DNA of 64,000 nucleotides from Gemmobacter aquaticus. GTDB taxonomy: Bacteria > Pseudomonadota > Alphaproteobacteria > Rhodobacterales > Rhodobacteraceae. The notes under the pieces are model-generated. The model had not been told where the DNA came from. It did not search any database and was given only the letters and a program-made list of their open reading frames with translations. The DNA lies in NCBI RefSeq assembly GCF_007859075.1, contig NZ_VOAK01000001.1:1-64000 (forward strand), in the 5' to 3' direction. The stretch's first letter is position 1. Each line of letters opens with the position of its first letter. The position numbers were made by a program, and so were the translations under genes. Shown piece after piece: positions 1-10,050 of this stretch.

Positions 1-131
1 AGCGCATCCCCGCCGGTCGCTGGGGCCGACCCGAGGATATCGCCGGAACCGCCGTCTACCTCTGCTCAAACGCCGCAGCCTATGTCCACGGCGCTGTCCT
101 CAATGTCGATGGCGGATGGATGGCGCGTTAA
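1..131 (+). CDS. C-terminus of an SDR dehydrogenase, KduD-like (partial)
   Basis: The reading frame enters from the left edge and stops at 129-131. About 42 residues are visible, including a [14 protein letters not shown] stretch, a YVHG segment and a closing VDGGWMAR. This tail is typical of classical short-chain dehydrogenases and is especially close to 2-dehydro-3-deoxy-D-gluconate 5-dehydrogenase (KduD), which acts in the cytosol on unsaturated-uronate products. The catalytic Tyr/Lys and the nucleotide-binding glycines lie outside the window, so the substrate is inferred from the tail and from the pectin genes that follow. Confidence 0.75.
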   Translation, partial: RIPAGRWGRPEDIAGTAVYLCSNAAAYVHGAVLNVDGGWMAR

Positions 132-132
132 A

Positions 133-155
133 TTATCATACGACTTGTATGATAA
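133..155. promoter_or_regulatory. Perfect inverted repeat, candidate operator upstream of kdgD
   Basis: Arms TTATCATAC (133-141) and GTATGATAA (147-155) are exact inverted complements around a 5-base spacer. The site starts 1 base after the SDR stop codon and lies 65 bases before the kdgD start. It is much more AT-rich than its surroundings. Size and symmetry fit a GntR/FadR-type regulator of sugar-acid genes, but no GntR gene is in the window, so the regulator is unknown. Confidence 0.6.
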
Positions 156-162
156 CTATTGA

Positions 163-1125
<963 letters not shown>

Positions 1126-1133
1126 GGTTGCCC

Positions 1134-2270
1134 ATGAAGATCACCGCCGTCCGCACCCACCTGCTTGAACACCGGCTTGAGGTTCCGTTTGAAAGCGCCT
1201 CGATGCGGTTCGACCGGCGCGCGCATGTGCTGGTCGAGGTGGAATGCAGCGATGGCACTGTCGGCTGGGGTGAATGCCTTGGTCCTGCGCGCCCCAATGC
1301 GGCGGTGGTCGCGGCCTATGCCGGCTGGCTGATCGGGCAGAACCCGCTTGAGACCGAACGCCACTGGGCGACGCTTTATAACGCGTTGCGCGATCAGGGG
1401 CAGCGCGGGCTGACCGTCACGGCGCTTTCGGGCATCGACATGGCCTTGTGGGATATCAAGGGCAAGGTGCTCGGGCAACCGGTCTCTGTCCTGCTGGGGG
1501 GGCGCTGGCGCGAGTCTGTGCGCGCCTACGCCACCGGCAGTTTCAAGCGTGACGGCGTGGACCGGGTTTCGGACAACGCGCAGGAAATGTCGCAGCGCCG
1601 GGCCGAAGGGTTTCACGCCTGCAAGATCAAGATCGGATTTGGTTTGGCCGAGGATCTTGCCGTCATCCGCGCCGTACGCGAGGCGATCGGGTCTGACATG
1701 CGCCTTATGATCGATGCAAACCACGGCTATACCGTGACCGAGGCGATCCGGCTGGGCCGTGCCGCGGCCGACTATGACATCGACTGGTTTGAAGAACCCG
1801 TCGTGCCGGAACAGCTTTCGGCCTATGCGCAGGTCCGCGTGGGGCAGCCCATTCCGGTTGCCGGCGGCGAAACCTGGCACACCCGCTGGGGTCACTGGCA
1901 GGCCATTCAGGCCGGGGCCGTCGATATTCTGCAACCTGATATCGCGGGCTGCGGTGGTCTGTCCGAAGCCGTCAAAATCGCGTCGCTTGCCACCCTGCAC
2001 GGGGTACGTATCGTGCCGCATGTCTGGGGAACCGGCGTTCACATCGCGGCCGCGCTGCAGTTCATGGCGGCCATGGTGCCCGATCCGGTCCGTGTGAACC
2101 CCATCGAGCCGATCATGGAGTTCGACCGTACCCACAATCCGTTCCGGCAGGCTGTTCTGACGCGCCCGATCGAGGCGGTGGACGGCGTGGTTGCCATTCC
2201 AGACGGCCCCGGCCTTGGCATCGAGGTCAATCGCGATGCGCTGGCCGAATTCCGCATGGGGGATGCCTGA
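1134..2270 (+). CDS. gci: D-galactarolactone cycloisomerase (enolase superfamily)
   Basis: A 378-residue mandelate racemase/muconate lactonizing enzyme type protein. It opens galactaro-lactones to 3-deoxy-2-keto-hexarate, which KdgD consumes next. Visible catalytic parts are the KIK motif (Lys164/Lys166), metal ligands Asp194, Glu220 and Glu246, and Asp269/His296 in the C-terminal barrel. From memory the sequence is very close along its whole length to the characterised Agrobacterium Gci. The ATG at 1134 is preferred over an in-frame TTG at 1128. It starts 8 bases after kdgD. Confidence 0.92.
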   Translation: MKITAVRTHLLEHRLEVPFESASMRFDRRAHVLVEVECSDGTVGWGECLGPARPNAAVVAAYAGWLIGQNPLETERHWATLYNALRDQGQRGLTVTALSGIDMALWDIKGKVLGQPVSVLLGGRWRESVRAYATGSFKRDGVDRVSDNAQEMSQRRAEGFHACKIKIGFGLAEDLAVIRAVREAIGSDMRLMIDANHGYTVTEAIRLGRAAADYDIDWFEEPVVPEQLSAYAQVRVGQPIPVAGGETWHTRWGHWQAIQAGAVDILQPDIAGCGGLSEAVKIASLATLHGVRIVPHVWGTGVHIAAALQFMAAMVPDPVRVNPIEPIMEFDRTHNPFRQAVLTRPIEAVDGVVAIPDGPGLGIEVNRDALAEFRMGDA

Positions 2271-3130
2271 TGCTGGTCCGGCAGCTTTCTGGCGATGCAC
2301 CGGTGCCGCCCTTTCCCAAGGGTGCCACCGATTGCCAGATGCATATGTATCTGCCGGAATTCCCATCTGCCCCCGGTAGCATCCCGCTGCCACCCGGCGC
2401 CTTGCCAACCCCGTCAGACTATCGCCGCGTGATGGCATGGCTTGGGCTTGAGCGGGTGGTGATCACCCAGGGCAATGCCCATGGACGCGACAACGCCAAC
2501 CTATCGGCCTGCCTTGCCGTGATGGGCGACTGCGCGCGCGGTGTTGCCGTGATCGATGGCACGACGTCCGAGTCCGAGATTGAACGGCTCTCACAGGCGG
2601 GGGTCGTCGGCGCGCGGATCATGGATCTGCCGGGCGGCGCTGTCGGCCTGTCGGAACTGGAAGAGGTTGATGCGCGCGCCCATGCTGCTGACTGGATGTT
2701 GGCGGTGCAGTTTGACGGATCTGACCTGCTGACCCATCTGCCGCGCCTCGCGAGTCTGAAATCCCGCTGGGTGCTGGATCACCACGGCAAGTTCTTTCGC
2801 GGCACGACGCCCGACGCCCCCGAGGTTGAGGCGCTTTTGCGTCTGATTGACGGCGGGCGCTGCTGGTTCAAGTTTGCCGGGGCCTATGAAAGCTCGCGCA
2901 TGGGCTGGCCATTTGAGGATGTCGCGGCGCCCTCGCGCCGGATCGCCGCGCATGCGCCCGAACGGATCGTCTGGGGAACCAACTGGCCGCATAACCTGAT
3001 GCGGGCCACCGCCGACTATCCAGATGACGCAAGGCTTGCCGAGCTGACGCTGGGCTGGCTGCCCGAGGGCGCACGCGACCGCGTGCTGACCCAAAACCCA
3101 TCCGAACTATACGGATTTCCGCCGTCCTAG
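2270..3130 (+). CDS. gli: D-galactarolactone isomerase (amidohydrolase superfamily)
   Basis: This 286-residue metal-dependent hydrolase-fold protein (COG3618 type) has TDCQMHMY near the N-terminus, a WVLDHHGK strand and the closing [11 protein letters not shown] typical of the family. In Agrobacterium the Gli protein converts between galactaro-lactone isomers so that Gci can act, and it sits beside gci as here. Its ATG overlaps the gci stop by one base (TGATG), a sign of translational coupling. Function is assigned from family likeness and neighbour order. Confidence 0.87.
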   Translation: MLVRQLSGDAPVPPFPKGATDCQMHMYLPEFPSAPGSIPLPPGALPTPSDYRRVMAWLGLERVVITQGNAHGRDNANLSACLAVMGDCARGVAVIDGTTSESEIERLSQAGVVGARIMDLPGGAVGLSELEEVDARAHAADWMLAVQFDGSDLLTHLPRLASLKSRWVLDHHGKFFRGTTPDAPEVEALLRLIDGGRCWFKFAGAYESSRMGWPFEDVAAPSRRIAAHAPERIVWGTNWPHNLMRATADYPDDARLAELTLGWLPEGARDRVLTQNPSELYGFPPS

Positions 3131-3142
3131 GCGGCATCAACA

Positions 3143-3160
3143 GGGGCCGTGGAGGGCCCC
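3143..3160. promoter_or_regulatory. Short intercistronic hairpin before dctP
   Basis: GGGGCC (3143-3148) pairs with GGCCCC (3155-3160) around a 6-base loop. No T-run follows, so it is more likely an mRNA processing or stability element ahead of the binding-protein gene than a terminator. A GGAGGA ribosome site follows at 3168-3173. Confidence 0.35.
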
Positions 3161-3179
3161 GAACAGTGGAGGAAAGACA

Positions 3180-4154
3180 ATGAAAATGATGACGTCACTG
3201 CTGGTCTCTGGCGCGGTTCTGGCGGGAACGGCCGCGGGCGCCTGTGAGATCACGCTGCGTTCGGCCGATACCCATCCGGCTGGCTATCCCACCGTCGAGG
3301 CGGTGAAGTGGATGGGCGAGCAGGTCAAGGAAAAGTCAGGCGGCCGGATCTGCATCGAGGTCTTCCCGGCGTCTGAGCTGGGCGAGGAGAAGGACGCGAT
3401 CGAACAGACGCAGTTCGGCGTCATTGACATGGTCCGCGCATCTTTCGGCCCGTTCAACAACCTCGTTCCGGAAACGCAGGTCGTGTCGCTGCCCTACATC
3501 TTCCGGTCGTCCGAACACATGCACAAGGTGATGGATGGCCCCATCGGCGAGGAAATCGCCAAGGGTTTTGAGGCACATGACCTTGTCGTTCTGGGCTATT
3601 ACGACGGCGGTGCGCGCAGCTTCTACAACAAGGAAAAGCCGATCACCAAGATCGAGGATCTGGCCGGCATGAAGTTCCGCGTCATGCAATCGGATGTGTT
3701 CGTGGACATGATGTCGGCGCTTGGCGCAAATGCCACGCCCATGCCCTATGGCGAGGTCTATTCCTCGATCGAAACTGGCGTCATTGACGGGGCTGAAAAC
3801 AACCCGCCGTCCTATGATACCTCGGGCCATTTCGAGGTCGCGAAGTACTACACGCTCGACGAACATCTGATCATGCCCGAGGTGCTGGCACTGTCGAAGA
3901 TCACCTGGGACAAGCTGAGCCCCGAGGATCAGGCGCTGCTGCAAGAGGTAGGCAAGGCATCGGTCCCGGTGATGCGGGAACTCTGGGCCGCCAAGGTCAA
4001 GGAATCCGAGGCCAAGGTCGAGGCCGCCGGCGCGCAGATCGTCCGCGACATCGACAAGGCCCCCTTCATCGCCGCGATGGAGCCGGTCTATGCGAAATAT
4101 GTGACCACGCCTGAACTGCAGGATCTGGTCGCCCGCATCAAGGCAACCGAGTGA
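3180..4154 (+). CDS. dctP: TRAP transporter substrate-binding protein, likely for uronates or related acids
   Basis: 324 residues with a Sec signal (about 1-20, cleavage near AAGA). The mature part has the DctP fold: [11 protein letters not shown], the [11 protein letters not shown] segment with the carboxylate-binding Arg, and a GAENNPPSY motif. The protein works in the periplasm and delivers an organic acid to DctQM. The ligand is inferred from the surrounding galactarate/galacturonate genes and from the known use of this subfamily for hexuronates. GGAGGA lies 6 bases before the ATG. Confidence 0.88.
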   Translation: MKMMTSLLVSGAVLAGTAAGACEITLRSADTHPAGYPTVEAVKWMGEQVKEKSGGRICIEVFPASELGEEKDAIEQTQFGVIDMVRASFGPFNNLVPETQVVSLPYIFRSSEHMHKVMDGPIGEEIAKGFEAHDLVVLGYYDGGARSFYNKEKPITKIEDLAGMKFRVMQSDVFVDMMSALGANATPMPYGEVYSSIETGVIDGAENNPPSYDTSGHFEVAKYYTLDEHLIMPEVLALSKITWDKLSPEDQALLQEVGKASVPVMRELWAAKVKESEAKVEAAGAQIVRDIDKAPFIAAMEPVYAKYVTTPELQDLVARIKATE

Positions 4155-4162
4155 TCTGACCG

Positions 4163-4194
4163 CCGCGGCCCGCAATGGCCGCGGCCCTTTCTTT
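4163..4194 (+). terminator. Attenuator-like hairpin between dctP and dctQ
   Basis: CCGCGGCC (4163-4170) and GGCCGCGG (4177-4184) form an 8-bp GC stem with a 6-base loop, followed by CCCTTTCTTT. It lies directly after the binding-protein stop. Such partial terminators often keep binding protein more abundant than permease, which is an inference here. Confidence 0.6.
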
Positions 4195-4206
4195 CGGGGA
4201 ACCCCA

Positions 4207-4725
4207 ATGCGTGACTTCCTGCTCGCGGCAGAGCGGCTGACAAGCCGGCTCGCCACCGCCGCGCTATACATCGCGGGCGCGGGACTTGTGCTGATGACGG
4301 TCATCGTCTTTGCCCAGGTCTTTGTGCGCTACATCCTGAACAACAGCCTGCACTGGGCTGAACCGCTGGCCGTACTGATCATGGGCTGGTTCATTTTCCT
4401 CGGCGCCGCCGTGGGCATCCGCGAGGGATCGCACCTGTCGTTCGACGTGGCGCTGCACTATGCGCCGGGATGGATGAAATCGGTGTTCCATACGCTGTCC
4501 GACATTGCCATCGGGGCCTTTGGCTTCGGGATGGTCTGGTATGGCTGGCTGCTGGCGGAAAAGGCAGCCTCGAACGTCATTCCCGGCATCGGCCTGTCGC
4601 GGGCCTTCGACTTCGCGCCGATCATCGGTGGCGGGGTGATCCTTGTCCTGTTCACGCTGGAGCGGATCCTGCGGCGGGCGGTCGGACTGCAGACGCTGCG
4701 CTTTGGCGATCTGGTCGAGGAGTAA
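4207..4725 (+). CDS. dctQ: TRAP transporter small permease
   Basis: A 172-residue inner-membrane protein with four hydrophobic segments (about 16-38, 52-70, 92-114, 134-154). Residues such as FVRYILNNSLHWAEPLAV are typical of the DctQ family. It partners with DctM and DctP in Na+-driven uptake. It starts 52 bases after dctP and ends 3 bases before dctM. Confidence 0.9.
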   Translation: MRDFLLAAERLTSRLATAALYIAGAGLVLMTVIVFAQVFVRYILNNSLHWAEPLAVLIMGWFIFLGAAVGIREGSHLSFDVALHYAPGWMKSVFHTLSDIAIGAFGFGMVWYGWLLAEKAASNVIPGIGLSRAFDFAPIIGGGVILVLFTLERILRRAVGLQTLRFGDLVEE

Positions 4726-4728
4726 GAG

Positions 4729-6009
4729 ATGGAACTGTTTATCCTTTTTGGCTCTTTCGTCGGCCTGCTGCTGATCGGAACGCCGGTCGCCTTCTGTCTG
4801 GGCATCGCGAGCTTTGCGACGGTGCTGTATCTCGGCCTGCCACCGGTCGTGGTTTTTCAGCGGCTGAACTCAGGCGTTTCGGTCTATGCGCTGATGGCAA
4901 TCCCGTTCTTCATTTATGCGGGCGACCTGATGGTGCGGGGCGATATCGCGCGGCGTCTGGTTGCTTTGGCCGGGGCGCTGGTGGGGCATCTGCGCGGGGG
5001 CCTTGGGCAGGTGAACATCCTGACCTCGGTCATGTTCGGGGGGGTGTCGGGGTCGGCCACGGCGGACGCCTCGGCCGTGGGCGGCATCATGGTGCCGCAG
5101 ATGAAGGCCCGCGGCTATGACGTGGACTATGCGGTGAACGTGACCGTGACCGGGGCGATCATCGCGCTGATGATCCCGCCGTCGCACAACATGATCATCT
5201 ATTCGATCGCGGCGGGCGGAAAGCTTTCGATTGCCGATCTGTTCACCGCCGGCATCCTGCCCGGCCTTCTGCTCGCGCTCAGCCTGATGGTTGCCGCGTG
5301 GTGGGTCGCCCGCAAACGTGGCTACCCGACAGAGCCTTTCCCCGGTTTCGCTGTTCTGGGGCAGATGTTTATTTCGGCGGTTCCGGGGTTGATCTTGATT
5401 GCGATCATCTTTGGCGGCGTGCGCTCGGGCGTCTTCACCGCCTCGGAAAGCTCGAACATCGCCGTGGTCTATGCGCTTCTGGTCACGCTTCTGGTCTATC
5501 GCACGCTCAGCTTTTCGGAGTTTGTCGAGGCCACCTTTGGCGCGGTGCGAACGACGGCGATGGTGCTGATGGTGATCGGCTCTGCCGCCTGTTTCGGCTG
5601 GCTTCTGGCCTATCTGCGGGTGCCGACCCAGATGATTGCCTTCCTGCAAGAGGTGTCGACAAACCCGTTCGTGATCCTGCTTCTGATCAACATCACCCTG
5701 CTGATCCTTGGCACGTTCATGGACATGTCGCCCCTGATCGTGATCACCACGCCGATCTTCCTGCCGGTTGCGCAGGCCTTCGGTGTCGATCCCGTGCATT
5801 TCGGGGTCATCATGATCCTGAACCTCGGGATCGGGCTCTGCACACCGCCCGTGGGGTCGGTCCTCTTCGTGGGCTGCGCCGTGGGGCGGATCGGCATCGG
5901 TCAGGTGATGCGGACGATCTGGCCCTTCTATGGCGCCTGCTTTGTCACGCTGATGCTGGTGACCTACATCCCGGCTCTGTCGCTTTGGCTTCCGGCCGCG
6001 TTCAAATGA
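4729..6009 (+). CDS. dctM: TRAP transporter large permease
   Basis: A 426-residue polytopic inner-membrane protein of the DctM/TRAP-T family, about 12 membrane segments. The family hallmarks VMFGGVSGSATADASAVG and MIPPSHNMIIYSIA are visible, as is the late GIGLCTPPVGSVLFVG motif. Length is normal. It forms the transport channel with DctQ and closes this operon before a bidirectional hairpin. Confidence 0.93.
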   Translation: MELFILFGSFVGLLLIGTPVAFCLGIASFATVLYLGLPPVVVFQRLNSGVSVYALMAIPFFIYAGDLMVRGDIARRLVALAGALVGHLRGGLGQVNILTSVMFGGVSGSATADASAVGGIMVPQMKARGYDVDYAVNVTVTGAIIALMIPPSHNMIIYSIAAGGKLSIADLFTAGILPGLLLALSLMVAAWWVARKRGYPTEPFPGFAVLGQMFISAVPGLILIAIIFGGVRSGVFTASESSNIAVVYALLVTLLVYRTLSFSEFVEATFGAVRTTAMVLMVIGSAACFGWLLAYLRVPTQMIAFLQEVSTNPFVILLLINITLLILGTFMDMSPLIVITTPIFLPVAQAFGVDPVHFGVIMILNLGIGLCTPPVGSVLFVGCAVGRIGIGQVMRTIWPFYGACFVTLMLVTYIPALSLWLPAAFK

Positions 6010-6015
6010 TCGCCT

Positions 6016-6035
6016 GAGGCCCCTGCGGGGGCCTC
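6016..6035. terminator. Bidirectional terminator between dctM and the AraC gene
   Basis: GAGGCCCC (6016-6023) pairs exactly with GGGGCCTC (6028-6035) around TGCG. It sits between convergent genes and overlaps the last two bases of the AraC-type gene. A strong U-tract is missing, so termination strength is uncertain. Confidence 0.55.
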
Positions 6036-6942
6036 ATTCCCGTTCCAGCATGGCGGCCTGTTCCGGCTCATCCAGCCGCATCAGTCCGCCATGTCTGCTT
6101 TTCTCGACCCGACGCAGATGGTCGCGGGGGGAAAGGCCAAGGGTGCGCTTGAACATCCGCGAAAAGTAGTAGGGGTCAACATAGCCCACCTCTGCCGCCG
6201 TGGCCGAGACAGACATGCCCGATTCCAGATGGTGCATCGCGCGCTCCATTCGCTTGAATTCCTGATACTTGCGGGGCGTCCGGCCCACTTTCTTCTGGAA
6301 CTCACGCAGAAAATAGTCCGGGTTATAGGGTGCCGCGGCAACGGCCTGGGCTGCAATGTCAGGTAGGGTGGGGTTGGCCGAGATCATGGTGGCGGCCTTC
6401 ATCACGGCCAGATCCAGCGCATCGGCGCCTTCGGGCTGATAGGCGGCTGCACCACGCCAGCCCAGAAATGCATCCTCGATAAAGGCGATCAGCAGCACCA
6501 TGAACAGATGGTGCTGGCCAAGCGTCACGGATTCGGGCGGCGCGCTCTGCCGGTAGTGGCGCACCAGCGGCTCCAGCAGCGGCCAGCGGCCAAGGCGCAG
6601 ATGCGGGCGCAGCTCCATCTGGCTGATCAGGTCATGACGGCCAAAGATCTCAAGCGTGAAATGCTGCGCCACGCCGCGATAGACCGCAGGCCCGTCATTC
6701 CATCCCTGAAAACGCTGGCCGCGGGTAATCAGCATGGCGTCACCCGGTAACATGGTGCGCGGCACGCCATCGATCAGGTAGCGACCCTCACCCTCGATGC
6801 AGATCACAAGGTCATCGACCGGGTTCGACTTGTCGATCGCCCAGGTCTGCGAATGTTCCATCCGGATCGCCGATCGCGTCAGCGTCAGGTTCAGCGCAGC
6901 CGGGGGGATCGCTGACAGGATGCCACCTTCGATTTCGTCCAT
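6034..6942 (-). CDS. AraC-family transcriptional regulator
   Basis: 302 residues with an N-terminal cupin-like sensor domain (about 30-150) and a C-terminal double helix-turn-helix (about 195-290) containing NPDYFLREFQKKVGRTP and DPYYFSRMFKRTLGLSP. It is divergent from the ABC importer and shares a 209-base gap with it, so it probably controls that importer in response to a pectin-derived sugar. The ATG at 6942 follows a GGGGGA ribosome site. An upstream in-frame extension to 7095 lacks family support. The effector is unknown. Confidence 0.85.
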   Translation of the reverse strand: MDEIEGGILSAIPPAALNLTLTRSAIRMEHSQTWAIDKSNPVDDLVICIEGEGRYLIDGVPRTMLPGDAMLITRGQRFQGWNDGPAVYRGVAQHFTLEIFGRHDLISQMELRPHLRLGRWPLLEPLVRHYRQSAPPESVTLGQHHLFMVLLIAFIEDAFLGWRGAAAYQPEGADALDLAVMKAATMISANPTLPDIAAQAVAAAPYNPDYFLREFQKKVGRTPRKYQEFKRMERAMHHLESGMSVSATAAEVGYVDPYYFSRMFKRTLGLSPRDHLRRVEKSRHGGLMRLDEPEQAAMLERE

Positions 6943-7151
6943 CTTTTTCCCCCTGTTTGTCAATTCATAGTGGCGCCGAATTCCGGTTAAGTCATCGTCA
7001 TACACGCAGACGCGAACCGCAATTCGAGGGAGGAGTTCGGGACGTCGCCGCGCGGTGTGATCGCCGCGAGGGGGCGCCCGGACCGGGAGCTTCACTTGAC
7101 CATGAACCTGACACGACGGCCCGCGCGGCGCGTCCCCGGATGGGGGTGCGC

Positions 7152-8033
7152 ATGAAGGGCCAACGCTTTCTCGGGCTGGCTTATCTGGCCCCCTACATCA
7201 TCGGCCTGCTGGTCTTTACCGCCGTGCCGTTTCTGGCATCGCTGTATCTGAGCTTCACCGACTATGACCTATTGTCGGCGCCCGAATGGGTGGGCTGGGA
7301 CAATTTCAAGAAGCTGTTCACGCGCGATCGGACCTTCTGGAAATCGCTGAACGTGACGCTGCTTTATGTCTTCATCACGGTGCCGCTGAAGCTGGCCTTC
7401 GCGCTGTTCATCGCGGCCATCCTGAACTACCGGCTGCGCTTCATCAACTTCTTCCGCACGGCGTTCTATGTGCCCTCCATCCTGGGCGGTTCGATCGCCA
7501 TTGCGGTGCTGTGGCGCTACATGTTCGCGTCCGAGGGGCTGGTGAACATGGCGCTTGGCACCGTGGGGCTGGTGCCGGTCGACTGGTTCGGTGATCCCGG
7601 CAATGCGCTGTTCACGATCACGCTTCTGCGCTGCTGGCAGTTCGGGTCCGCGATGGTGATCTTCCTTGCGGCGCTGCAATCGATCGACAAGTCGCTTTAT
7701 GAGGCCGCGGCGATCGACGGCGCATCCAAGACGCGGATCTTCTTCTACATCACCCTGCCCCTGCTGACGCCTGTGATCTTCTTCAACCTGATCATGCAGA
7801 TGGTGCAGGCGTTCCAAGAGTTCAACGGCCCCTACATCATCACCCAGGGCGGGCCGCTCAAATCGACCTACCTGCTGCCGCTCTACATCTATGACGAGGC
7901 CTTCAAGAAGTTCGACATGGGCTATGCCTCGGCCATCGCATGGGTGCTGTTCGTCATCATCATGGTCCTGACCCTGATCGCCTTCTGGTCATCGAAGAAG
8001 TGGGTCTATTACGCAGGCGACAAGCGGAGCTGA
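7152..8033 (+). CDS. Sugar ABC importer permease, TogM/UgpA type
   Basis: About 293 residues with six membrane segments beginning LGLAYLAPYIIGLLVF. The ABC permease loop EAAAIDGASKTRIFFYITLPLL (about 175-197) docks with the ATPase. This is the MalF-like half of a carbohydrate importer. The ATG at 7152 follows GGGGGTG; an in-frame ATG at 7140 is the alternative. Gene order permease, permease, ATPase, binding protein matches togMNAB of Dickeya, so the substrate is probably oligogalacturonide. Confidence 0.87.
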   Translation: MKGQRFLGLAYLAPYIIGLLVFTAVPFLASLYLSFTDYDLLSAPEWVGWDNFKKLFTRDRTFWKSLNVTLLYVFITVPLKLAFALFIAAILNYRLRFINFFRTAFYVPSILGGSIAIAVLWRYMFASEGLVNMALGTVGLVPVDWFGDPGNALFTITLLRCWQFGSAMVIFLAALQSIDKSLYEAAAIDGASKTRIFFYITLPLLTPVIFFNLIMQMVQAFQEFNGPYIITQGGPLKSTYLLPLYIYDEAFKKFDMGYASAIAWVLFVIIMVLTLIAFWSSKKWVYYAGDKRS

Positions 8034-8036
8034 GCC

Positions 8037-8918
8037 ATGGACATGCAAGCCTTCAACGATGCTCAGGCCGCCCGTCGTGCCCGCCTGATGATGCTGCAAC
8101 AGTCGATCCGCTATGTGCTTCTGTTCGCGGTCGGTCTGGTCATGCTTTACCCGCTGATCTGGCTGGTTGGTGCCAGCTTCAAGACCAATTCCGAGATCTT
8201 TGCCGGGGCAGGGTTCCTGCCACGCAATCCCACGCTCGATGGCTATATCCACGGCTGGCAGACCTCGACGCCCTATACCTTTGGCCGGTTCTTCTGGAAC
8301 TCGTTCCTGATTATCCTGCCCAAGGTGATCGGCACGGCGATTTCCTGCACGCTGGCGGCCTATGCCTTTGCACGGTTCGACTTTCCGTTGAAAAAGGTGT
8401 TCTTCGTCAGCGTGATCGCGATCCTTCTGCTGCCCAACGTGGTGACGCGCATCCCGCAGTACATCCTGTTCCGCGACTTTGGCTGGCTGGATACCTTCCT
8501 GCCGCTCTGGGTTCCCTCGGCACTGGCAGGCGATGCCTTCTTCGTCTTCATGCTGGTGCAATTCCTGCGCTCGCTTCCCTCTGACATGGAAGAGGCGGCC
8601 CGCGTGGACGGGGCAAACAGCCTGCAGACGCTTCTCTACATCGTGGTGCCGATGCTGGCGCCCGCGCTGATCTCGGTCTGCCTGTTCCAGTTCATGTGGA
8701 CCATGAACGATTTCCTCGGGCCGCTGATCTACCTGTCGTCCGTCGACAAATACCCGGTGAGCCTCGCGCTCAAACTTTCCATCGACACAACCGAAGCCTT
8801 CGAATGGAACCGCATCCTTGCCATGTCGGTTCTGACCATCGCGCCCGCGCTGATCATCTTCTTCGCGGCCCAGCGGTACTTCATCGAAGGCATCTCCGCA
8901 GGGGGGGTGAAAGGCTAA
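8037..8918 (+). CDS. Sugar ABC importer permease, TogN/MalG type
   Basis: 293 residues, about six membrane segments, with the conserved EEAARVDGANSLQTLLYIVVP docking loop (about 182-202). It is the MalG-like partner of the preceding permease and starts 3 bases after it. The stop overlaps the ATPase start (TAATG). The likely cargo is oligogalacturonide, by gene order and context. Confidence 0.88.
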   Translation: MDMQAFNDAQAARRARLMMLQQSIRYVLLFAVGLVMLYPLIWLVGASFKTNSEIFAGAGFLPRNPTLDGYIHGWQTSTPYTFGRFFWNSFLIILPKVIGTAISCTLAAYAFARFDFPLKKVFFVSVIAILLLPNVVTRIPQYILFRDFGWLDTFLPLWVPSALAGDAFFVFMLVQFLRSLPSDMEEAARVDGANSLQTLLYIVVPMLAPALISVCLFQFMWTMNDFLGPLIYLSSVDKYPVSLALKLSIDTTEAFEWNRILAMSVLTIAPALIIFFAAQRYFIEGISAGGVKG

Positions 8919-10027
8919 TGGCACGCGTTCAACTGAATAACCTGGAAAAGATCTATGGCGGCGGGGTCAAGGCCGTGCATGGCATCGACCTTGATATCGA
9001 AGATGGCGAGTTCATGGTTTTCGTCGGCCCCTCGGGCTGCGCCAAATCGACCACCCTGCGCATGGTGGCAGGGCTGGAAGAGATCACTGGTGGCGAGGTC
9101 ATCATCGGTCAGACCCGCGTGAACGACCTGCCGCCGGGCAAACGTTCGATCGCGATGGTCTTCCAGAACTATGCGCTGTATCCGCATATGAAGGTGCGGG
9201 GGAACCTCGCCTTCGGGCTGAAGATCGCCGGCAAATCAAAGCCCGAGATCGAGACGGCCATTGACGATGTGGCCCGCATTCTTGAGATCGAGCCGCTGCT
9301 CGACCGCCTGCCCAAGCAACTTTCAGGCGGTCAGGCGCAGCGGGTGGCCCTGGGCCGGGCGCTGATCAAGAAGCCGGGCGTCTTTCTGTTCGATGAACCG
9401 CTGTCGAACCTCGATGCCAAGCTCAGGGCCAGCATGCGGGTGCGGATCACCGACCTGCACCGTCGCCTCAAGGCCGAGGGCCTGTCCTCGACCGTCATCT
9501 ACGTCACCCACGACCAGACCGAGGCGATGACCATGGGCGACCGAATCTGCGTGATGCAGGCCGGGCGCATCATGCAGGTGGCCACGCCGAAAGAGCTCTA
9601 TAACCACCCGGCCAACCTCTTTGTCGCGGGCTTCATCGGCAGCCCCGAGATGAACCTGCTGGAAGGCCATCTCGACGGCTCCGACTTCGTGATCGGCGCG
9701 CAGCGCCTGACGCTGGGTGCCGAAGTGCAGGCCCGACTCGCATCCCGTCCGGCGGATGCCGTTCTCGGGGTCCGCCCCCAGCATCTGACCATCGCCGACG
9801 ACGGGCTTGAGGCGCGGCTCACCCATGCTGAGTTCATGGGCCATGAGGTCTATCTGCACGCCGCTCTGGAAGGGCAGAAGATCGTGGCCGTCGTGGGCGC
9901 GGCTGAATACGAGGCGCTTGGCCGGGCCGAGGTGATCCGTCTGCGGCCAGACACCCAACACCTTCACGTCTTTGACAAAACCGATGGCCGCAACGTCTCG
10001 CTGCGAGGGGGCAGCGCCACGGCCTGA
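8918..10027 (+). CDS. Sugar ABC importer ATPase, TogA/MalK type
   Basis: 369 residues. The nucleotide-binding domain carries Walker A GPSGCAKST (about 36-44), Q-loop VFQNYALYPHM, signature LSGGQAQRVALGRAL, Walker B FLFDEPLSNLDAKLR and the switch His in YVTHDQTEAMTMGD. The C-terminal part (about 240-369) is a MalK-like regulatory OB domain. Walker A has Ala in place of the usual last Gly (GCAKST, not GCGKST). The other motifs are intact, so activity is expected. The start codon overlaps the previous stop. Confidence 0.9.
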   Translation: MARVQLNNLEKIYGGGVKAVHGIDLDIEDGEFMVFVGPSGCAKSTTLRMVAGLEEITGGEVIIGQTRVNDLPPGKRSIAMVFQNYALYPHMKVRGNLAFGLKIAGKSKPEIETAIDDVARILEIEPLLDRLPKQLSGGQAQRVALGRALIKKPGVFLFDEPLSNLDAKLRASMRVRITDLHRRLKAEGLSSTVIYVTHDQTEAMTMGDRICVMQAGRIMQVATPKELYNHPANLFVAGFIGSPEMNLLEGHLDGSDFVIGAQRLTLGAEVQARLASRPADAVLGVRPQHLTIADDGLEARLTHAEFMGHEVYLHAALEGQKIVAVVGAAEYEALGRAEVIRLRPDTQHLHVFDKTDGRNVSLRGGSATA

Positions 10028-10050
10028 ACCCAGAAAGAGGAGGAATACCC

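Noticed and set aside
6957-7151. N-terminal extension of the first ABC permease gene
   Set aside because: The frame is open, but the Arg/His-rich product does not look like a permease N-terminus and overlaps the expected promoter region between divergent genes.
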